DNA from: Girardinichthys multiradiatus
Lineage: Eukaryota; Chordata; Actinopteri; Cyprinodontiformes; Goodeidae
Direction of reading: 5' to 3'
Assembly: GCF_021462225.1 (NCBI RefSeq)
Contig: NC_061795.1
Coordinates: 51,659,380 to 51,723,379, forward strand
DNA: 64,000 nt
Below the pieces are notes generated by a model. The model was not told the origin of the DNA, ran no database searches, and saw nothing but the letters and a program-made list of their open reading frames with translations. Made by a program: the position numbers and the translations under genes. Shown here in pieces: positions 21,614 through 30,393 of the stretch (position 1 is the stretch's first letter; every line of letters begins with the position of its first letter).

Positions 21614-21765
21614 TTATAAATAGAACAAGACAAATATGGTATTATCGGAAACTGTTTGGCATCAGCACCAATTAAAAATAGAGGGGGTGTGTTTGTAAGC
21701 ATCGTTAAACCTTGAATAACCCAATGAAAACAATAGGGCGTGCCTTAGTGTTTACTTTAAATACA
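21614..21765 (+). promoter_or_regulatory. TATA-like elements before the first left-arm gene
   Basis: A TTATAAATAG lies near 21614, just inside the terminal repeat, and a TTTAAATA lies near 21756. The second is about 70 bp upstream of the favoured start codon at 21829. These are sequence matches only. Confidence 0.4.
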
Positions 21766-21828
21766 GAGATAAAACTCTGCACTTTACATGCAGCATTCGT
21801 TGGAAAAAAAAAGGACACCCGTTCAACA

Positions 21829-22788
21829 ATGGCTAGAGTTAAGAGAGTTTATCGTCAAGCGGAGGAGAAACGCAACGCGTGCCAAGATGATGATGATGAA
21901 CAAGCAACTGCATCATATACTTCCTCAACGGAGATACCTATCGGAATTCCCGTCGTGACATACTCTACCGATGATGAGGATCCAAAATCAACTTCAACAA
22001 CCATGGTTGAAAATCAGACCTCGGTTCGGCCAAGAGGTATGTCAGTTCTGTGCGAAACCCCAGTGACCGTCTACCAGTATTCATCCCGTGAATTGAATGC
22101 TCCTAAGAAATCAACATACTACATCTGCAGGGTACAAAGACCCCCGTTCAAGACTCTGCAGGAAGAATGGTCTTTGGAGCCATATGGCCTGGTTGGCAGC
22201 TGGGGTTATATTTTCATGTATGAAATAGGAGAGCTTTGCCTGTATCAATTGGATCAAGACGAGGTATTTAATGGATCACTGGCTCTGTGTACACTCACCC
22301 ACAGCGACTGGGCTGTGTTAAAGCTTGCAATCCCGCACCTTAATGATAGCCCTGTAACAGTCTCAATGCAGGAGAGGGAGGAAGAAGAAGAAGAAGAAGA
22401 AGAAAATGAACTGTCTCCTCGACCTGTAAAACGGGCGAGAATGTTTCATATACCATCCGATGTTGAAATAGCTGAGAGAGAACCTCTCTTTAGCGCAGTG
22501 TGGGGGTCAAAAACCACAGCAAATGGCCGCTGGTCTTTTCGGGCAAGCAGACGCAGGAACAACCGGACGAGTCCCTCAGATCTGTTTGTGTTGGAGGCTT
22601 TCAATCAGGACTGCGGCGTATTCAAGACAATGCTGGCTCTGCCGTTTAAAGCTTGGGCAGAGAAGATGAGTGAAATTGGACATCGTCTTTCCGACCTTTT
22701 CCAAAAGTCACGAAGTTGGATCGATGTCATGTCAGTGAAAAAAACGCTGACGTTTCCTGTTTTACGTTTAGAACGAACCCTCTTCTGA
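21829..22788 (+). CDS. Maverick left-arm protein 1, unknown function
   Basis: 319 residues from MARVKRVYRQAEEKRN. I chose the ATG at 21829, which has a good context (caacaATGG) and lies downstream of a TATA-like box. An in-frame ATG exists at 21712. The N-terminus is polar and acidic (DDDDEQATAS). The middle has an ordered-looking block (STYYICRVQRPPFKTL to YGLVGSWGYIFMYEIGEL). Then comes a run of nine or so glutamates, a basic patch PVKRARM that could be a nuclear localisation signal, and a hydrophobic/aromatic C-terminal part. I do not recognise it. It is the first gene after the terminal repeat, where DNA viruses often place early regulators; that is inference only. Confidence 0.75.
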   Translation: MARVKRVYRQAEEKRNACQDDDDEQATASYTSSTEIPIGIPVVTYSTDDEDPKSTSTTMVENQTSVRPRGMSVLCETPVTVYQYSSRELNAPKKSTYYICRVQRPPFKTLQEEWSLEPYGLVGSWGYIFMYEIGELCLYQLDQDEVFNGSLALCTLTHSDWAVLKLAIPHLNDSPVTVSMQEREEEEEEEEENELSPRPVKRARMFHIPSDVEIAEREPLFSAVWGSKTTANGRWSFRASRRRNNRTSPSDLFVLEAFNQDCGVFKTMLALPFKAWAEKMSEIGHRLSDLFQKSRSWIDVMSVKKTLTFPVLRLERTLF

Positions 22789-22804
22789 GGACACGCCCCT
22801 TCCT

Positions 22805-23698
22805 ATGATATATATACGGGGGGATAACTGCAAGCTCACAGACACTGAGAATCGTATCATGAGAATGAGTGGACCGACACCATACAGGGATCTCTACAAC
22901 CACCGAGCAGAGATCCACTTCTCTCCTGAGCACGATGAAAGCTTCAACATTGGACCATATCATCCGCCTTCCCCTGACCTCTTCTCAACATCCACCTCAA
23001 CATCCTCATTCTCAGAGACCCACTTCAGTCCTGCATCACCTACAGGATACAACATGAAATATCTACCGCTTTCTCCAGACCTCTGCTCACCATCACCGCT
23101 ATTCATGGCTGAGTCTGTAGACGCGAATGTCCTGCCTGAAGACATGAAGGTGGTCGTGGAGGAGGAGGTAGCCACCGGCTACTCACCCTCTACCGAAGCC
23201 CCTACACAAACCCTGGAACCGATGGAGGACCCTCAGCCTTCAGCAGAGGATGAGAGTAACCAGGAGGACGAAATTGACGGTTGGTTCTCAACCACCCTCA
23301 TCAATACGGTGAAAACAGCGATACTTCATTTATTCAACATAACCTCTTTGAACTATCTCAGAGAAACCTGCTATGGATGTATAACGAACCACCCAAGCCA
23401 GCGTCAACACCATTGCCTGGAGGTACTGGGGGAGGATTATTACCAAGTCAACTTTCAACGCATCGTACGACGACTCGTAACCCCCAAACTCATTCCTGCT
23501 ATTCAGAATCTTCTGGTACTTCGAAGCATACAAGCGGATGACTTCAGAGTTAAGACGATTGCCAAGACGGTTTTATATGAACTGAAATCGGTACAAGGCA
23601 TCCACAGTGCAATAGCGCACGTTTATGATCGCATGGTCGATGAGAAACATCTCAAACAACTTAACTCTGTTTCAGAGTGCTATGGACTGAAAAACTGA
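22805..23698 (+). CDS. Maverick left-arm protein 2, unknown function, Cys/His cluster
   Basis: 297 residues from the ATG at 22805, or 279 from the ATG at 22859 (MRMSGPTPYRD), which I prefer because of the TATA-like box. The N-terminal half is Ser/Pro-rich and probably disordered, with several S-P sites (SPDLFSTS, SPASPTGY, LSPDLCSPSP). An acidic stretch follows (EDESNQEDEID). The C-terminal half is ordered and contains C-x2-C-x3-H-x5-H-H-C (C189, C192, H196, H202, H203, C204), a candidate metal site. I do not recognise the family. Confidence 0.75.
   Translation: MIYIRGDNCKLTDTENRIMRMSGPTPYRDLYNHRAEIHFSPEHDESFNIGPYHPPSPDLFSTSTSTSSFSETHFSPASPTGYNMKYLPLSPDLCSPSPLFMAESVDANVLPEDMKVVVEEEVATGYSPSTEAPTQTLEPMEDPQPSAEDESNQEDEIDGWFSTTLINTVKTAILHLFNITSLNYLRETCYGCITNHPSQRQHHCLEVLGEDYYQVNFQRIVRRLVTPKLIPAIQNLLVLRSIQADDFRVKTIAKTVLYELKSVQGIHSAIAHVYDRMVDEKHLKQLNSVSECYGLKN
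22807..22817 (+). promoter_or_regulatory. TATA-like box for left-arm gene 2
   Basis: GATATATATAC lies about 45 bp upstream of an ATG at 22859. This favours transcription starting between the two and therefore the shorter form of the next protein. Confidence 0.35.
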
Positions 23699-24018
23699 TC
23701 TCACATGTTTGATGACTTGTTGTTGTATCATTTTTTTTTTTTTAGTATTCCAGTACTTTAGTTAATCTGCATTATATGATTTTTCTTCTTTTTTCTTTTT
23801 TACTATTAAATACAATTAAAGTAGGAACATAGTAACCTTTCCCAAAAAGTGTTGTTTAAAAAAGCTAGTAGTGTTTGAATTCATCTGCATTTTATCTGAT
23901 TTTGTTTTCTGGTTGTTTTTTGTTTATATTAAATAAAAAATAAAAAATAAAAAAAAAATAAGGATAAATCTACCCTCCTGTGTGTTTTTTCTCATTATTT
24001 AACAAGTAATCGGCAGAG
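23699..24018. other. Intergenic, AT-rich
   Basis: Poly-T and poly-A tracts with AATAAA-type signals (about 23930-23960), the likely 3' end for the two upstream genes. No gene seen. Confidence 0.6.
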
Positions 24019-25107
24019 ATGGCAGGAAGACGGCTGATGAAGAAAGTATATTATAGCCCTTCAAATCCGGGAAGTTTTGGGGGTGTAGATAGGCTGAGGA
24101 GGGTTATGCAAGATGAAACGGGAAAGAAGGTTGCGGTTGAAAAAGTTAAAGATTTTTTATCAGGAGAAGATACCTATACTCTACATAAACCTGCAAGAAT
24201 AAAGTTCCCGAGAAACAGAGTTTTTGTCACCAGACCATTGAGACAGTTCCAGGCTGATCTCTGTGACATGCAAGCTCTGGCCATGGAAAATGATGGTTAT
24301 AATTATTTATTAACAGTCATTGACATCTTTTCAAAAAGGGCGTATGTACGAGTTTTGAAGAGGAAAACAGCCGCTGAGGTGGTAAAGGCATTTGAATCAG
24401 TTTTTACAGAAAGCCAGATTCCCAAAAAACTTCAGACTGATGCCGGTAAAGAATTTTTTAACAAGAAATTTAAAGTTTTAATGGAGAAACACGGTATTGA
24501 ACATTTTGCCACAGCGAGTGAAGCAAAAGCTTCAGTGGTCGAGAGATTTAACCGCACATTAAAAACAAGGATGTGGAGATATTTTACAGCTAACAATACC
24601 CGGCGGTACGTCGATGTACTGCAAAACCTAGCTAGAAGCTACAACCATTCCTACCACTCCAGCATTAAAATGAGCCCTATGGAAGTGACCCCAGAAAATG
24701 CCTTTCAAGTGTTTCAGAATCTGTATGATGTCAAGTCCAACAGATATTGCAAGGACTCAGTGACAACGTTTAAACAAGGGGATCTTGTCAGAATATCCAA
24801 GGTCCGTGGAGTGTTTGACAAAAAATACGAACAGAGTTTTACGGATGAAGTGTTTACAGTGTATGAGCGGATACCCCGTTCTCCTCCTGTATACAAACTC
24901 AAAGATTTGGATGGAGAACCTATCGAGGGTTCCTTTTACGCTGAGGAACTTCAAAAAGTAAAAATATTTAACGACAAGATGTATCAAGTGGAAAAAATAT
25001 TAAAACGACGTACGGTCAAGGGAGTCAAACAGGTTTTTGTAAGCTGGAAAAACTGGCCTGAGAAATTCAACAGTTGGATCAAGTTTGATGAACTTCGAAA
25101 CGTATAA
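24019..25107 (+). CDS. Maverick integrase (rve family, with chromodomain)
   Basis: 362 residues. This retroviral-type DDE recombinase joins the element's ends to host DNA. The catalytic acids are D80 (FQADLCDM), D141 (QTDAGKEF) and E175 (ASVVERFNRTLK), with the spacing usual for Maverick integrases. The N-terminal region is basic and lacks a clear HHCC finger. Residues about 322-360 (YQVEKILKRRTVKG, VFVSWKNWPEKFNSWIKF) form a chromodomain, a module that in related elements guides insertion to chromatin. The frame is intact. Confidence 0.95.
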   Translation: MAGRRLMKKVYYSPSNPGSFGGVDRLRRVMQDETGKKVAVEKVKDFLSGEDTYTLHKPARIKFPRNRVFVTRPLRQFQADLCDMQALAMENDGYNYLLTVIDIFSKRAYVRVLKRKTAAEVVKAFESVFTESQIPKKLQTDAGKEFFNKKFKVLMEKHGIEHFATASEAKASVVERFNRTLKTRMWRYFTANNTRRYVDVLQNLARSYNHSYHSSIKMSPMEVTPENAFQVFQNLYDVKSNRYCKDSVTTFKQGDLVRISKVRGVFDKKYEQSFTDEVFTVYERIPRSPPVYKLKDLDGEPIEGSFYAEELQKVKIFNDKMYQVEKILKRRTVKGVKQVFVSWKNWPEKFNSWIKFDELRNV

Positions 25108-25145
25108 AAAAGGTTTGCACTAAACCTCACAGTTGACACAGCATC

Positions 25146-25919
25146 ATGAACCGTCAGGTAGAGGATGATGGCTTTTACGTTACTCTTCCATCTAATGCTA
25201 GCATGGAAGTGTTTAAAAATAATACCAGTTCAAGTTTCCGTGTAAATTTAGCTCAACATATTGATTTAGAAGGCCAATGGATGGTTGCATTAGCCGAGAT
25301 TTCATACCCTCATACATGGCATAATTTACCGGATTATGATGCCTACTTTGAATGGAGGAAGGTTGGTGATGTGGAGATCAATACGCAAAGGATCAGAAGT
25401 GGCTACTATAACAGCGTTGTTCAACTCGAGACAGAGATGGAAATGTTTTTCAAAAAATTGAAATCGGGTTTACGCATTAAATTCAGCAAAGTTCAAAAGA
25501 GATTTGCATTTCAAGCAAATAGTCCGTATGAAATACGCTTCTTCAGCACTCTAGCTTATATGATGGGCGTGAAACCAGGGGAATGGATTCATGTTTCTGA
25601 ACCAAAACTGGCTCCTTTTCCAGCGGATATAAAGGCTGGTTTCTATCACCTATACTGTTACAGCGACGTGGTCAGCCCACAAATAGTAGGCGACACTTTT
25701 GCACCTTTACTGCGGACCGTCAAAGTACAAGGCACATTCAGTGATATGATTACTCAGACGTTTAACCCCGCCCACTACCTTCCAGTCTCCAGAAGACATA
25801 TTGAAAATATCAATATAGAAATTAAATCGGACCAAAACGTTCCTGTAAATTTCGTCTATGGAAAGACCGTCATAAGACTACACTTCAGACCGGTGATATC
25901 ACAACGTAGCCTGAGATAA
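25146..25919 (+). CDS. Maverick minor capsid (penton-like) protein, candidate
   Basis: 257 residues. It sits between the integrase and the major capsid block, where Mavericks usually encode their minor capsid protein. Beta-rich segments such as MEVFKNNTSSSFRVNLAQHI and DLEGQWMVALAEISYPHTW, and a closing VNFVYGKTVIRLHFRP, fit a single jelly-roll fold, but I infer this from position and pattern, not alignment. It would form the pentameric vertices of a virion with the major capsid protein. The frame is intact. Confidence 0.75.
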   Translation: MNRQVEDDGFYVTLPSNASMEVFKNNTSSSFRVNLAQHIDLEGQWMVALAEISYPHTWHNLPDYDAYFEWRKVGDVEINTQRIRSGYYNSVVQLETEMEMFFKKLKSGLRIKFSKVQKRFAFQANSPYEIRFFSTLAYMMGVKPGEWIHVSEPKLAPFPADIKAGFYHLYCYSDVVSPQIVGDTFAPLLRTVKVQGTFSDMITQTFNPAHYLPVSRRHIENINIEIKSDQNVPVNFVYGKTVIRLHFRPVISQRSLR

Positions 25920-26031
25920 ATTTTATTTGTATAAACTATTCCAGAGATATGTATATAACCTCTAAGATTGATTGGTTATCATTCATATTACGCTGGTCAT
26001 TCAACACTGCATCAAGCAGGCAAGAGAGAAC

Positions 26032-26475
26032 ATGGCACATCTAAGTCTGAGACGTGATCCAAATCGCTTTGTAAATTACTATGTAAGTCAATCAGGCGGT
26101 AATCTGCCAGGGTTTTATGGGGCCCCGGTCATGTACGGACGCGGAATTGGATCATTATTTTCAAAATTATTCCGCTTCGTATCCCCTCTGGTTAAAAAAG
26201 GATTTGCAATTGCAAAACCCCATCTTAAAACGGCTGCATCAAATATCGCTTCGGATGTCATCGGTAGAGCCGTGAGTAAAATGAGTGGTTCTGCACACAT
26301 CGACGGTCAAGAAGGTTCAGGAATTATGGTTTTATCCAAAAGACCCAGAACAAGACCCCCTGGTGATCGTTTAAGGACGGTTAAAAAACAACGACAAACG
26401 CGAAAAAGGAGATCAGTCGCAGCTGACAAACGAAGAGGAAGGAAGTCATCCGCAAGTTTTGATATATTTAAATAA
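26032..26475 (+). CDS. Maverick small basic protein with amphipathic segment, protein VI/core-like
   Basis: 147 residues from the ATG at 26032. The upstream in-frame ATG at 25972 lies in AT-rich leader and is less likely. The sequence VMYGRG (33-38) fits the adenain cleavage rule (M/I/L)-x-G-x|G. Immediately after it is an amphipathic basic-hydrophobic stretch, GIGSLFSKLFRFVSPLVKKG. The C-terminus is a strongly basic tail (KKQRQTRKRRS, KRRGRK) suited to DNA binding. Its stop overlaps the start of the major capsid gene (TAATG), so the two may be co-expressed. By analogy with adenoviruses, it may be a cleaved, membrane-active or DNA-condensing capsid component. That is inference. Confidence 0.8.
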   Translation: MAHLSLRRDPNRFVNYYVSQSGGNLPGFYGAPVMYGRGIGSLFSKLFRFVSPLVKKGFAIAKPHLKTAASNIASDVIGRAVSKMSGSAHIDGQEGSGIMVLSKRPRTRPPGDRLRTVKKQRQTRKRRSVAADKRRGRKSSASFDIFK

Positions 26476-27779
26476 TGGCTCTTTTACATAACAAATCAGA
26501 GTGCACGCTGGCAGAGTTGGACTTATTTTCTGCCCCGATGACGCAGCTATCGATCGAAGATAAAATTTACACCGAGATCCAGCCTTTATCAGCAATCACT
26601 GATGGAGGCCCGATCGAGTTTTTCATTCCGGGAGACGGAGAAAAGTATCTAGATCTCAACGATACGCTGTTGCATCTCAGAGTGAAAATTACTAACGAGG
26701 ATGGAACAAACCTGCCAGATGATGCACCTGTAGGGCTCATCAACTACCCGTTAAACACCATCTTCAGTCAGTGTGACGTCACTCTCGGAGATCGAATGAT
26801 TTCACAATCCAGCGCTACACATCCATATAGAGCCATGATTGAGACATTGTTAAACCTTTCTGAGGATTCTTTAAAAAGCCAGTTTAGCTCTGGTCTTTTT
26901 TATAAAGACACTGCAGGTGCTCTGAACTCTATTGTTACAACTAACGGCCCTAACCAAGGTCTTAACAGCAGAGCAGGCTTTACGGCAAATTCCAGGGAGG
27001 TACATCTCCTAGGCCCCCTGCATGCCGACATATTTTTCTGCGAGAGACTTCTTTTAAACTCTGTTGACCTTAAAATTAAACTTACAAGAGCCAACGATGC
27101 CTTTTGTCTCATGGCCGCAAGAGACTCCACTTACAAACTCAGGATATTAGGAGCATCTCTTTTTATCAAAAAAGTTACTGTCTCTCCAGCTGTACGACTG
27201 GGGCACGCTTCAGCTTTAATGAAAGCAAATGCTCTGTATCCACTTTCACGTGTAAATGTAAAAACATATTCCATCCCTGAAAATTCAAGGGTATGCAACC
27301 AAGAGAATCTTTTCTTAGGCGTCTTTCCCAAGTATGTGGTGATTGCGTTACTGGATCATGACGCTTTTACAGGAACACGCAATCTCAATCCGTTTGACTT
27401 TAATCATTTTGATATGCAATATTTAGCTTTGTGTAAGGATGGCAGACAAATTCCTGCTAAAGCCTTCCAGCCAAATTTTAACCAAGGTCATTCAGTGAGA
27501 GAGTATTACAACTTGTTTACGGCTACAGGACGACATCTAAAAGATCTTCCACTGAGTATATCACGTCAGGAATTTAATCAAGGATACTCTCTATTCACAT
27601 TTAATCTTAACCCGGGTGAGGACACAGATGCTCTATCTCCAGTTTCCAGTGGGAATTTAAGATTGGAAATGCGCTTCAGAAACCCGTTGCCATATACCAC
27701 CACGCTGATCATCTACGCTTGTTATGATTCTATTTTAGAGATTGATTCAAAGAGGCGTGTGCTGGTGGATTATTATTAA
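26475..27779 (+). CDS. Maverick major capsid protein (double jelly-roll)
   Basis: 434 residues, close to the usual length for the animal Maverick capsid protein often annotated only as F54H12.2-like. Recognisable features are the N-terminal SAPMTQLSIEDKIYTEIQPL, the segment GPIEFFIPGDGEKYLDLNDT, and the repeat-like beta structure that ends RLEMRFRNPLPYTTTLIIYA. It should trimerise into pseudo-hexameric capsomers. It is intact, and its start codon shares a base with the preceding stop. Confidence 0.92.
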   Translation: MALLHNKSECTLAELDLFSAPMTQLSIEDKIYTEIQPLSAITDGGPIEFFIPGDGEKYLDLNDTLLHLRVKITNEDGTNLPDDAPVGLINYPLNTIFSQCDVTLGDRMISQSSATHPYRAMIETLLNLSEDSLKSQFSSGLFYKDTAGALNSIVTTNGPNQGLNSRAGFTANSREVHLLGPLHADIFFCERLLLNSVDLKIKLTRANDAFCLMAARDSTYKLRILGASLFIKKVTVSPAVRLGHASALMKANALYPLSRVNVKTYSIPENSRVCNQENLFLGVFPKYVVIALLDHDAFTGTRNLNPFDFNHFDMQYLALCKDGRQIPAKAFQPNFNQGHSVREYYNLFTATGRHLKDLPLSISRQEFNQGYSLFTFNLNPGEDTDALSPVSSGNLRLEMRFRNPLPYTTTLIIYACYDSILEIDSKRRVLVDYY

Positions 27780-27790
27780 TCTAATCAGGC

Positions 27791-28333
27791 ATGAATAATC
27801 ATGAAATTGAGAGCCTGATGCGTCATCTGCTGGGAGATTTGTTTTGCGGTGTGTGGCCGTGCGACCAGCTGCCGCTGCTAGCTGACAAATTCCCAGGGCC
27901 GGCCTACTTTATCGTGAATACACATCCTTCACACATGCCGGGGGTACACTGGCTAGCTCTGACATTGGATGAGAATGGTCAATCCAGCTTTTTTGACTCT
28001 TATGGATTCTCTCCGGATTTCGAGTTCTACCCGTCAAGCATCGTAACATTTTTAGAAGACAGATCCTCAAAAATATTGTATCGTAATAATCAGCTTCAAA
28101 ACACTCTGTCCACTGTGTGCGGTCACCATTGCATTTTTTATCTATGTCATAGAGCGTGCGGATTATCAATGCAGCAAGTGTTGTCGAAATACACCAAAGA
28201 TGTGATTAAGAATGATTTAATGGTATCTAACTTTGTGAAAAAATATCAGAAATGTGTCATTAATCAAAGTTGTACATTTTATACTCACGGAACATGCTCT
28301 TTGGAGATGTTTCTGGATTGTTATGGAATTTAA
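27791..28333 (+). CDS. Maverick adenain-type cysteine protease
   Basis: 180 residues. The C48/C5-like catalytic set is visible: H53 in GVHWLAL, D69 in FFDSYGF (adenain has Glu), Q103 in QLQN and C110 in STVCGHHCIFY. The seven-residue Gln-to-Cys spacing equals that of adenain. It would process capsid precursors, for example at the VMYGR|G site of the protein at 26032. It lies 11 bp after the capsid gene, and the frame is intact. Confidence 0.93.
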   Translation: MNNHEIESLMRHLLGDLFCGVWPCDQLPLLADKFPGPAYFIVNTHPSHMPGVHWLALTLDENGQSSFFDSYGFSPDFEFYPSSIVTFLEDRSSKILYRNNQLQNTLSTVCGHHCIFYLCHRACGLSMQQVLSKYTKDVIKNDLMVSNFVKKYQKCVINQSCTFYTHGTCSLEMFLDCYGI

Positions 28334-28513
28334 AATGTCTTATTTTTTTTTTCATTGTTTGTTTTTTTTTCTTCTTATGATTTAATATTTGTGTAATGAT
28401 ATCATATGTTAGTGTGTGAAGTAGAGAACGAAGTTAGACTTGAAAAATATAATCAATAAATATTTTATTGAATAAAAAGAAATAGGCTACATGTTTCATT
28501 TTCTTATAACGGT
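28334..28513. terminator. Convergent 3' ends with polyadenylation signals on both strands
   Basis: Between the converging gene blocks, AATAAA-type signals occur on the plus strand (about 28453 and 28471). Their complements occur in the same short stretch (tatttattg-like), giving a compact bidirectional poly-A region. Confidence 0.55.
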
Positions 28514-29344
28514 TTATGGTGAAAATGTAATCCATCGGGGTGGTAGTGTCGTCTTACGAAGAGACTTTTTTGATCTCCCATCAGCATTTTTTGGATCTTC
28601 CAGCTCAGATCTCGACCAGTAGGGAGAATGAGTTATCTGCCTTCTTCTTCTTTTTCTTCTCTGCTTAACGCTGGGGGGTGTACCCCCATTTTCAATTGAT
28701 GTACCCTCTGTTTTGAAACGTCTATATTCTTCACGAGCATAAGGGTTAATGACTGAAGATATAGGGATGTTTACTTCTGACAAGGTGTGTAGAAAATCAG
28801 ACCATCCTCGGGTTTGTGATGCTCCAGATTTTTTAAACGGAAGCATGAGATTTTTCAACAAATCAATCATGTGGGACCCTTTTATAATATTTCCGTTAAA
28901 TACAAATTCACCTCGCGAAGTCCAACTCTCACTTCTTTCGGATAATTTCTTCAAAATGTACTCGGCATTTTTACGATTGTGTTTAGGAAGGCTTTTCAGT
29001 ACTTCCGTAAGAACCTGATCCTTAGGGGCCTCGTCCTGCCCTGGGCCTTGTTTTTCTTGGGACCGCTCATGTTCAGGAACCTCTGTGTCACGCTGCAGCG
29101 TTAAACTGACCCGCTGTTTTTCTTCTTTGACACCTTGCTTAAGTAAAGTCAGATACCTCTGGAGAAGAGCATCGTATCTCTTGATTTTTTCATAAGAAGT
29201 CAAACCCGGCTCGTTTAATATCGCTCTCATTTCAGCATCCAAATTCTCCTCCGCCGTCTGTCTGATGGACGTGTCTGACTGGGTCAGATGCTTGAATTGA
29301 TGAGGGGAAATGAGAAACATCTTCTGCGATGTTCTGAGAGACAT
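28514..29344 (-). CDS. Maverick conserved protein, unknown function, basic C-terminus
   Basis: 276 residues beginning MSLRTSQKMFLISPHQF. The N-terminal third is predicted helical (NLDAEMRAILNEPGLTSYEK, RYDALLQRYLTLLKQG). A charged linker is followed by a compact block (TSRGEFVFNGNIIKGSHMID, GWSDFLHTLSEVNIP) and a very basic segment (KQRRKRRRRQ). I recall similar proteins adjacent to the ATPase in animal Mavericks, with no known function. The basic region suggests nucleic-acid contact. The ATG overlaps the stop of the next gene upstream by one base. Confidence 0.85.
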   Translation of the reverse strand: MSLRTSQKMFLISPHQFKHLTQSDTSIRQTAEENLDAEMRAILNEPGLTSYEKIKRYDALLQRYLTLLKQGVKEEKQRVSLTLQRDTEVPEHERSQEKQGPGQDEAPKDQVLTEVLKSLPKHNRKNAEYILKKLSERSESWTSRGEFVFNGNIIKGSHMIDLLKNLMLPFKKSGASQTRGWSDFLHTLSEVNIPISSVINPYAREEYRRFKTEGTSIENGGTPPSVKQRRKRRRRQITHSPYWSRSELEDPKNADGRSKKSLRKTTLPPRWITFSP

Positions 29345-29685
29345 TATCTCCTGATTATACCACCCACTAGATCACTGATCAAGGGTGCAAGAGCCGTTAA
29401 GATGGGCAGAATAAAACCACCTCGTTGCTTTTTGAGAGCCAACTGTTTAGTTTTTATCCCGGTTCTTTTATCACCCAACAATCTGATGATATGTCTTTGT
29501 TTCTTTAATTGTCGGTGTTGAGAGGGTGATAGTTTAATGTTACCTTTTAGGATATTCAGTGCAATCTCGCACAGAGCCTGAATAAAGTCGGGAGAGCTGT
29601 GTGCAAGAATATCTTTACGTTTCTGTGGACAGGCCTGGTACAAAGCTCTGAATAATGTTAAATTCCTTTTTATACGCGCAGACAT
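29344..29685 (-). CDS. Maverick small protein with RGG and hydrophobic C-terminus
   Basis: 113 residues: a basic helical N-terminal two thirds (MSARIKRNLTLFRALYQACP, KKQRHIIRLLGDKRTG), then QRGGFILPILTALAPLISDL near the end. A double glycine directly before a hydrophobic tail recurs in small Maverick proteins and recalls processed viral membrane or core peptides. Function is unknown. The stop and the next gene's start share a base (TAATG), which implies coupled expression. Confidence 0.8.
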   Translation of the reverse strand: MSARIKRNLTLFRALYQACPQKRKDILAHSSPDFIQALCEIALNILKGNIKLSPSQHRQLKKQRHIIRLLGDKRTGIKTKQLALKKQRGGFILPILTALAPLISDLVGGIIRR

Positions 29686-29691
29686 GATGAC

Positions 29692-30363
29692 TTATTTTGT
29701 TCTGGGTACATACACAGCAGGCCACTGCTGAGGAAGTATCCCCGTTCTCAGTCTGAAATGTTCTGGGCAGGTAGGCGTAAAATCGATGATTAAATATCCA
29801 TGAGCTTCTCTCGTTGCGTCTTCAAAACTCTCCAAGAAGAGACCCTTTTGAGATGGAAACATTTGGCGGGCCAGTATATTCAGCTGGAGTTTATCTCTCG
29901 GGTTCTTAAACAACACCATATAATTACAGTTCAAACTAATAGTGCGACTGAACTTTCCCTGATGAAATACATTCTGAGTCAACATCATAACACTCATATT
30001 ACGATGGTGACGAAACTGGGTAAAGACCTTCATCACGTTTTCATCATCTGAGGCTTGAGCAATAACATCGTCTAGAATAATCAGATGATTCTGATCAGGA
30101 GGAAACAGGTTTTCATCTTCAAAAGAATGAGGCAATCCTTCCACAAAGGTAATATTTTTATTCATCTTCTGCAATTCAGCATACATGGGTTGAAAAGATG
30201 TGTAAATCCATACAATATTTTCTGGAACAATATCCATGACATGATTACAGTTTTGTAAAATACTTTTTACAAAGAAAGTTTTCCCGCAGCCGCTGGGTCC
30301 AACTATCATACATGAGAAAGGTGCTCTAAATCTAGGATCAAAATCAATCTCCTGTAAATCCAT
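29692..30363 (-). CDS. Maverick genome-packaging ATPase (FtsK/HerA type)
   Basis: 223 residues. Walker A is GPSGCGKT (22-29) and Walker B is HLIILDD (94-100). A glutamine-containing sensor-like segment follows, MSVMMLTQNVFHQGKF. The size and order fit the A32-like packaging ATPases of Polintons and related DNA viruses. It lies 30 bp downstream of the polymerase gene on the same strand. Confidence 0.94.
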   Translation of the reverse strand: MDLQEIDFDPRFRAPFSCMIVGPSGCGKTFFVKSILQNCNHVMDIVPENIVWIYTSFQPMYAELQKMNKNITFVEGLPHSFEDENLFPPDQNHLIILDDVIAQASDDENVMKVFTQFRHHRNMSVMMLTQNVFHQGKFSRTISLNCNYMVLFKNPRDKLQLNILARQMFPSQKGLFLESFEDATREAHGYLIIDFTPTCPEHFRLRTGILPQQWPAVYVPRTK

Positions 30364-30393
30364 GTGACTTTTTATTTTATTTCTTCTTCAACT

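Noticed and set aside
28749..29018. Plus-strand open frame opposite the Maverick conserved protein.
   Set aside because: It is the antisense of a well-supported minus-strand gene, with no independent start context or family resemblance.
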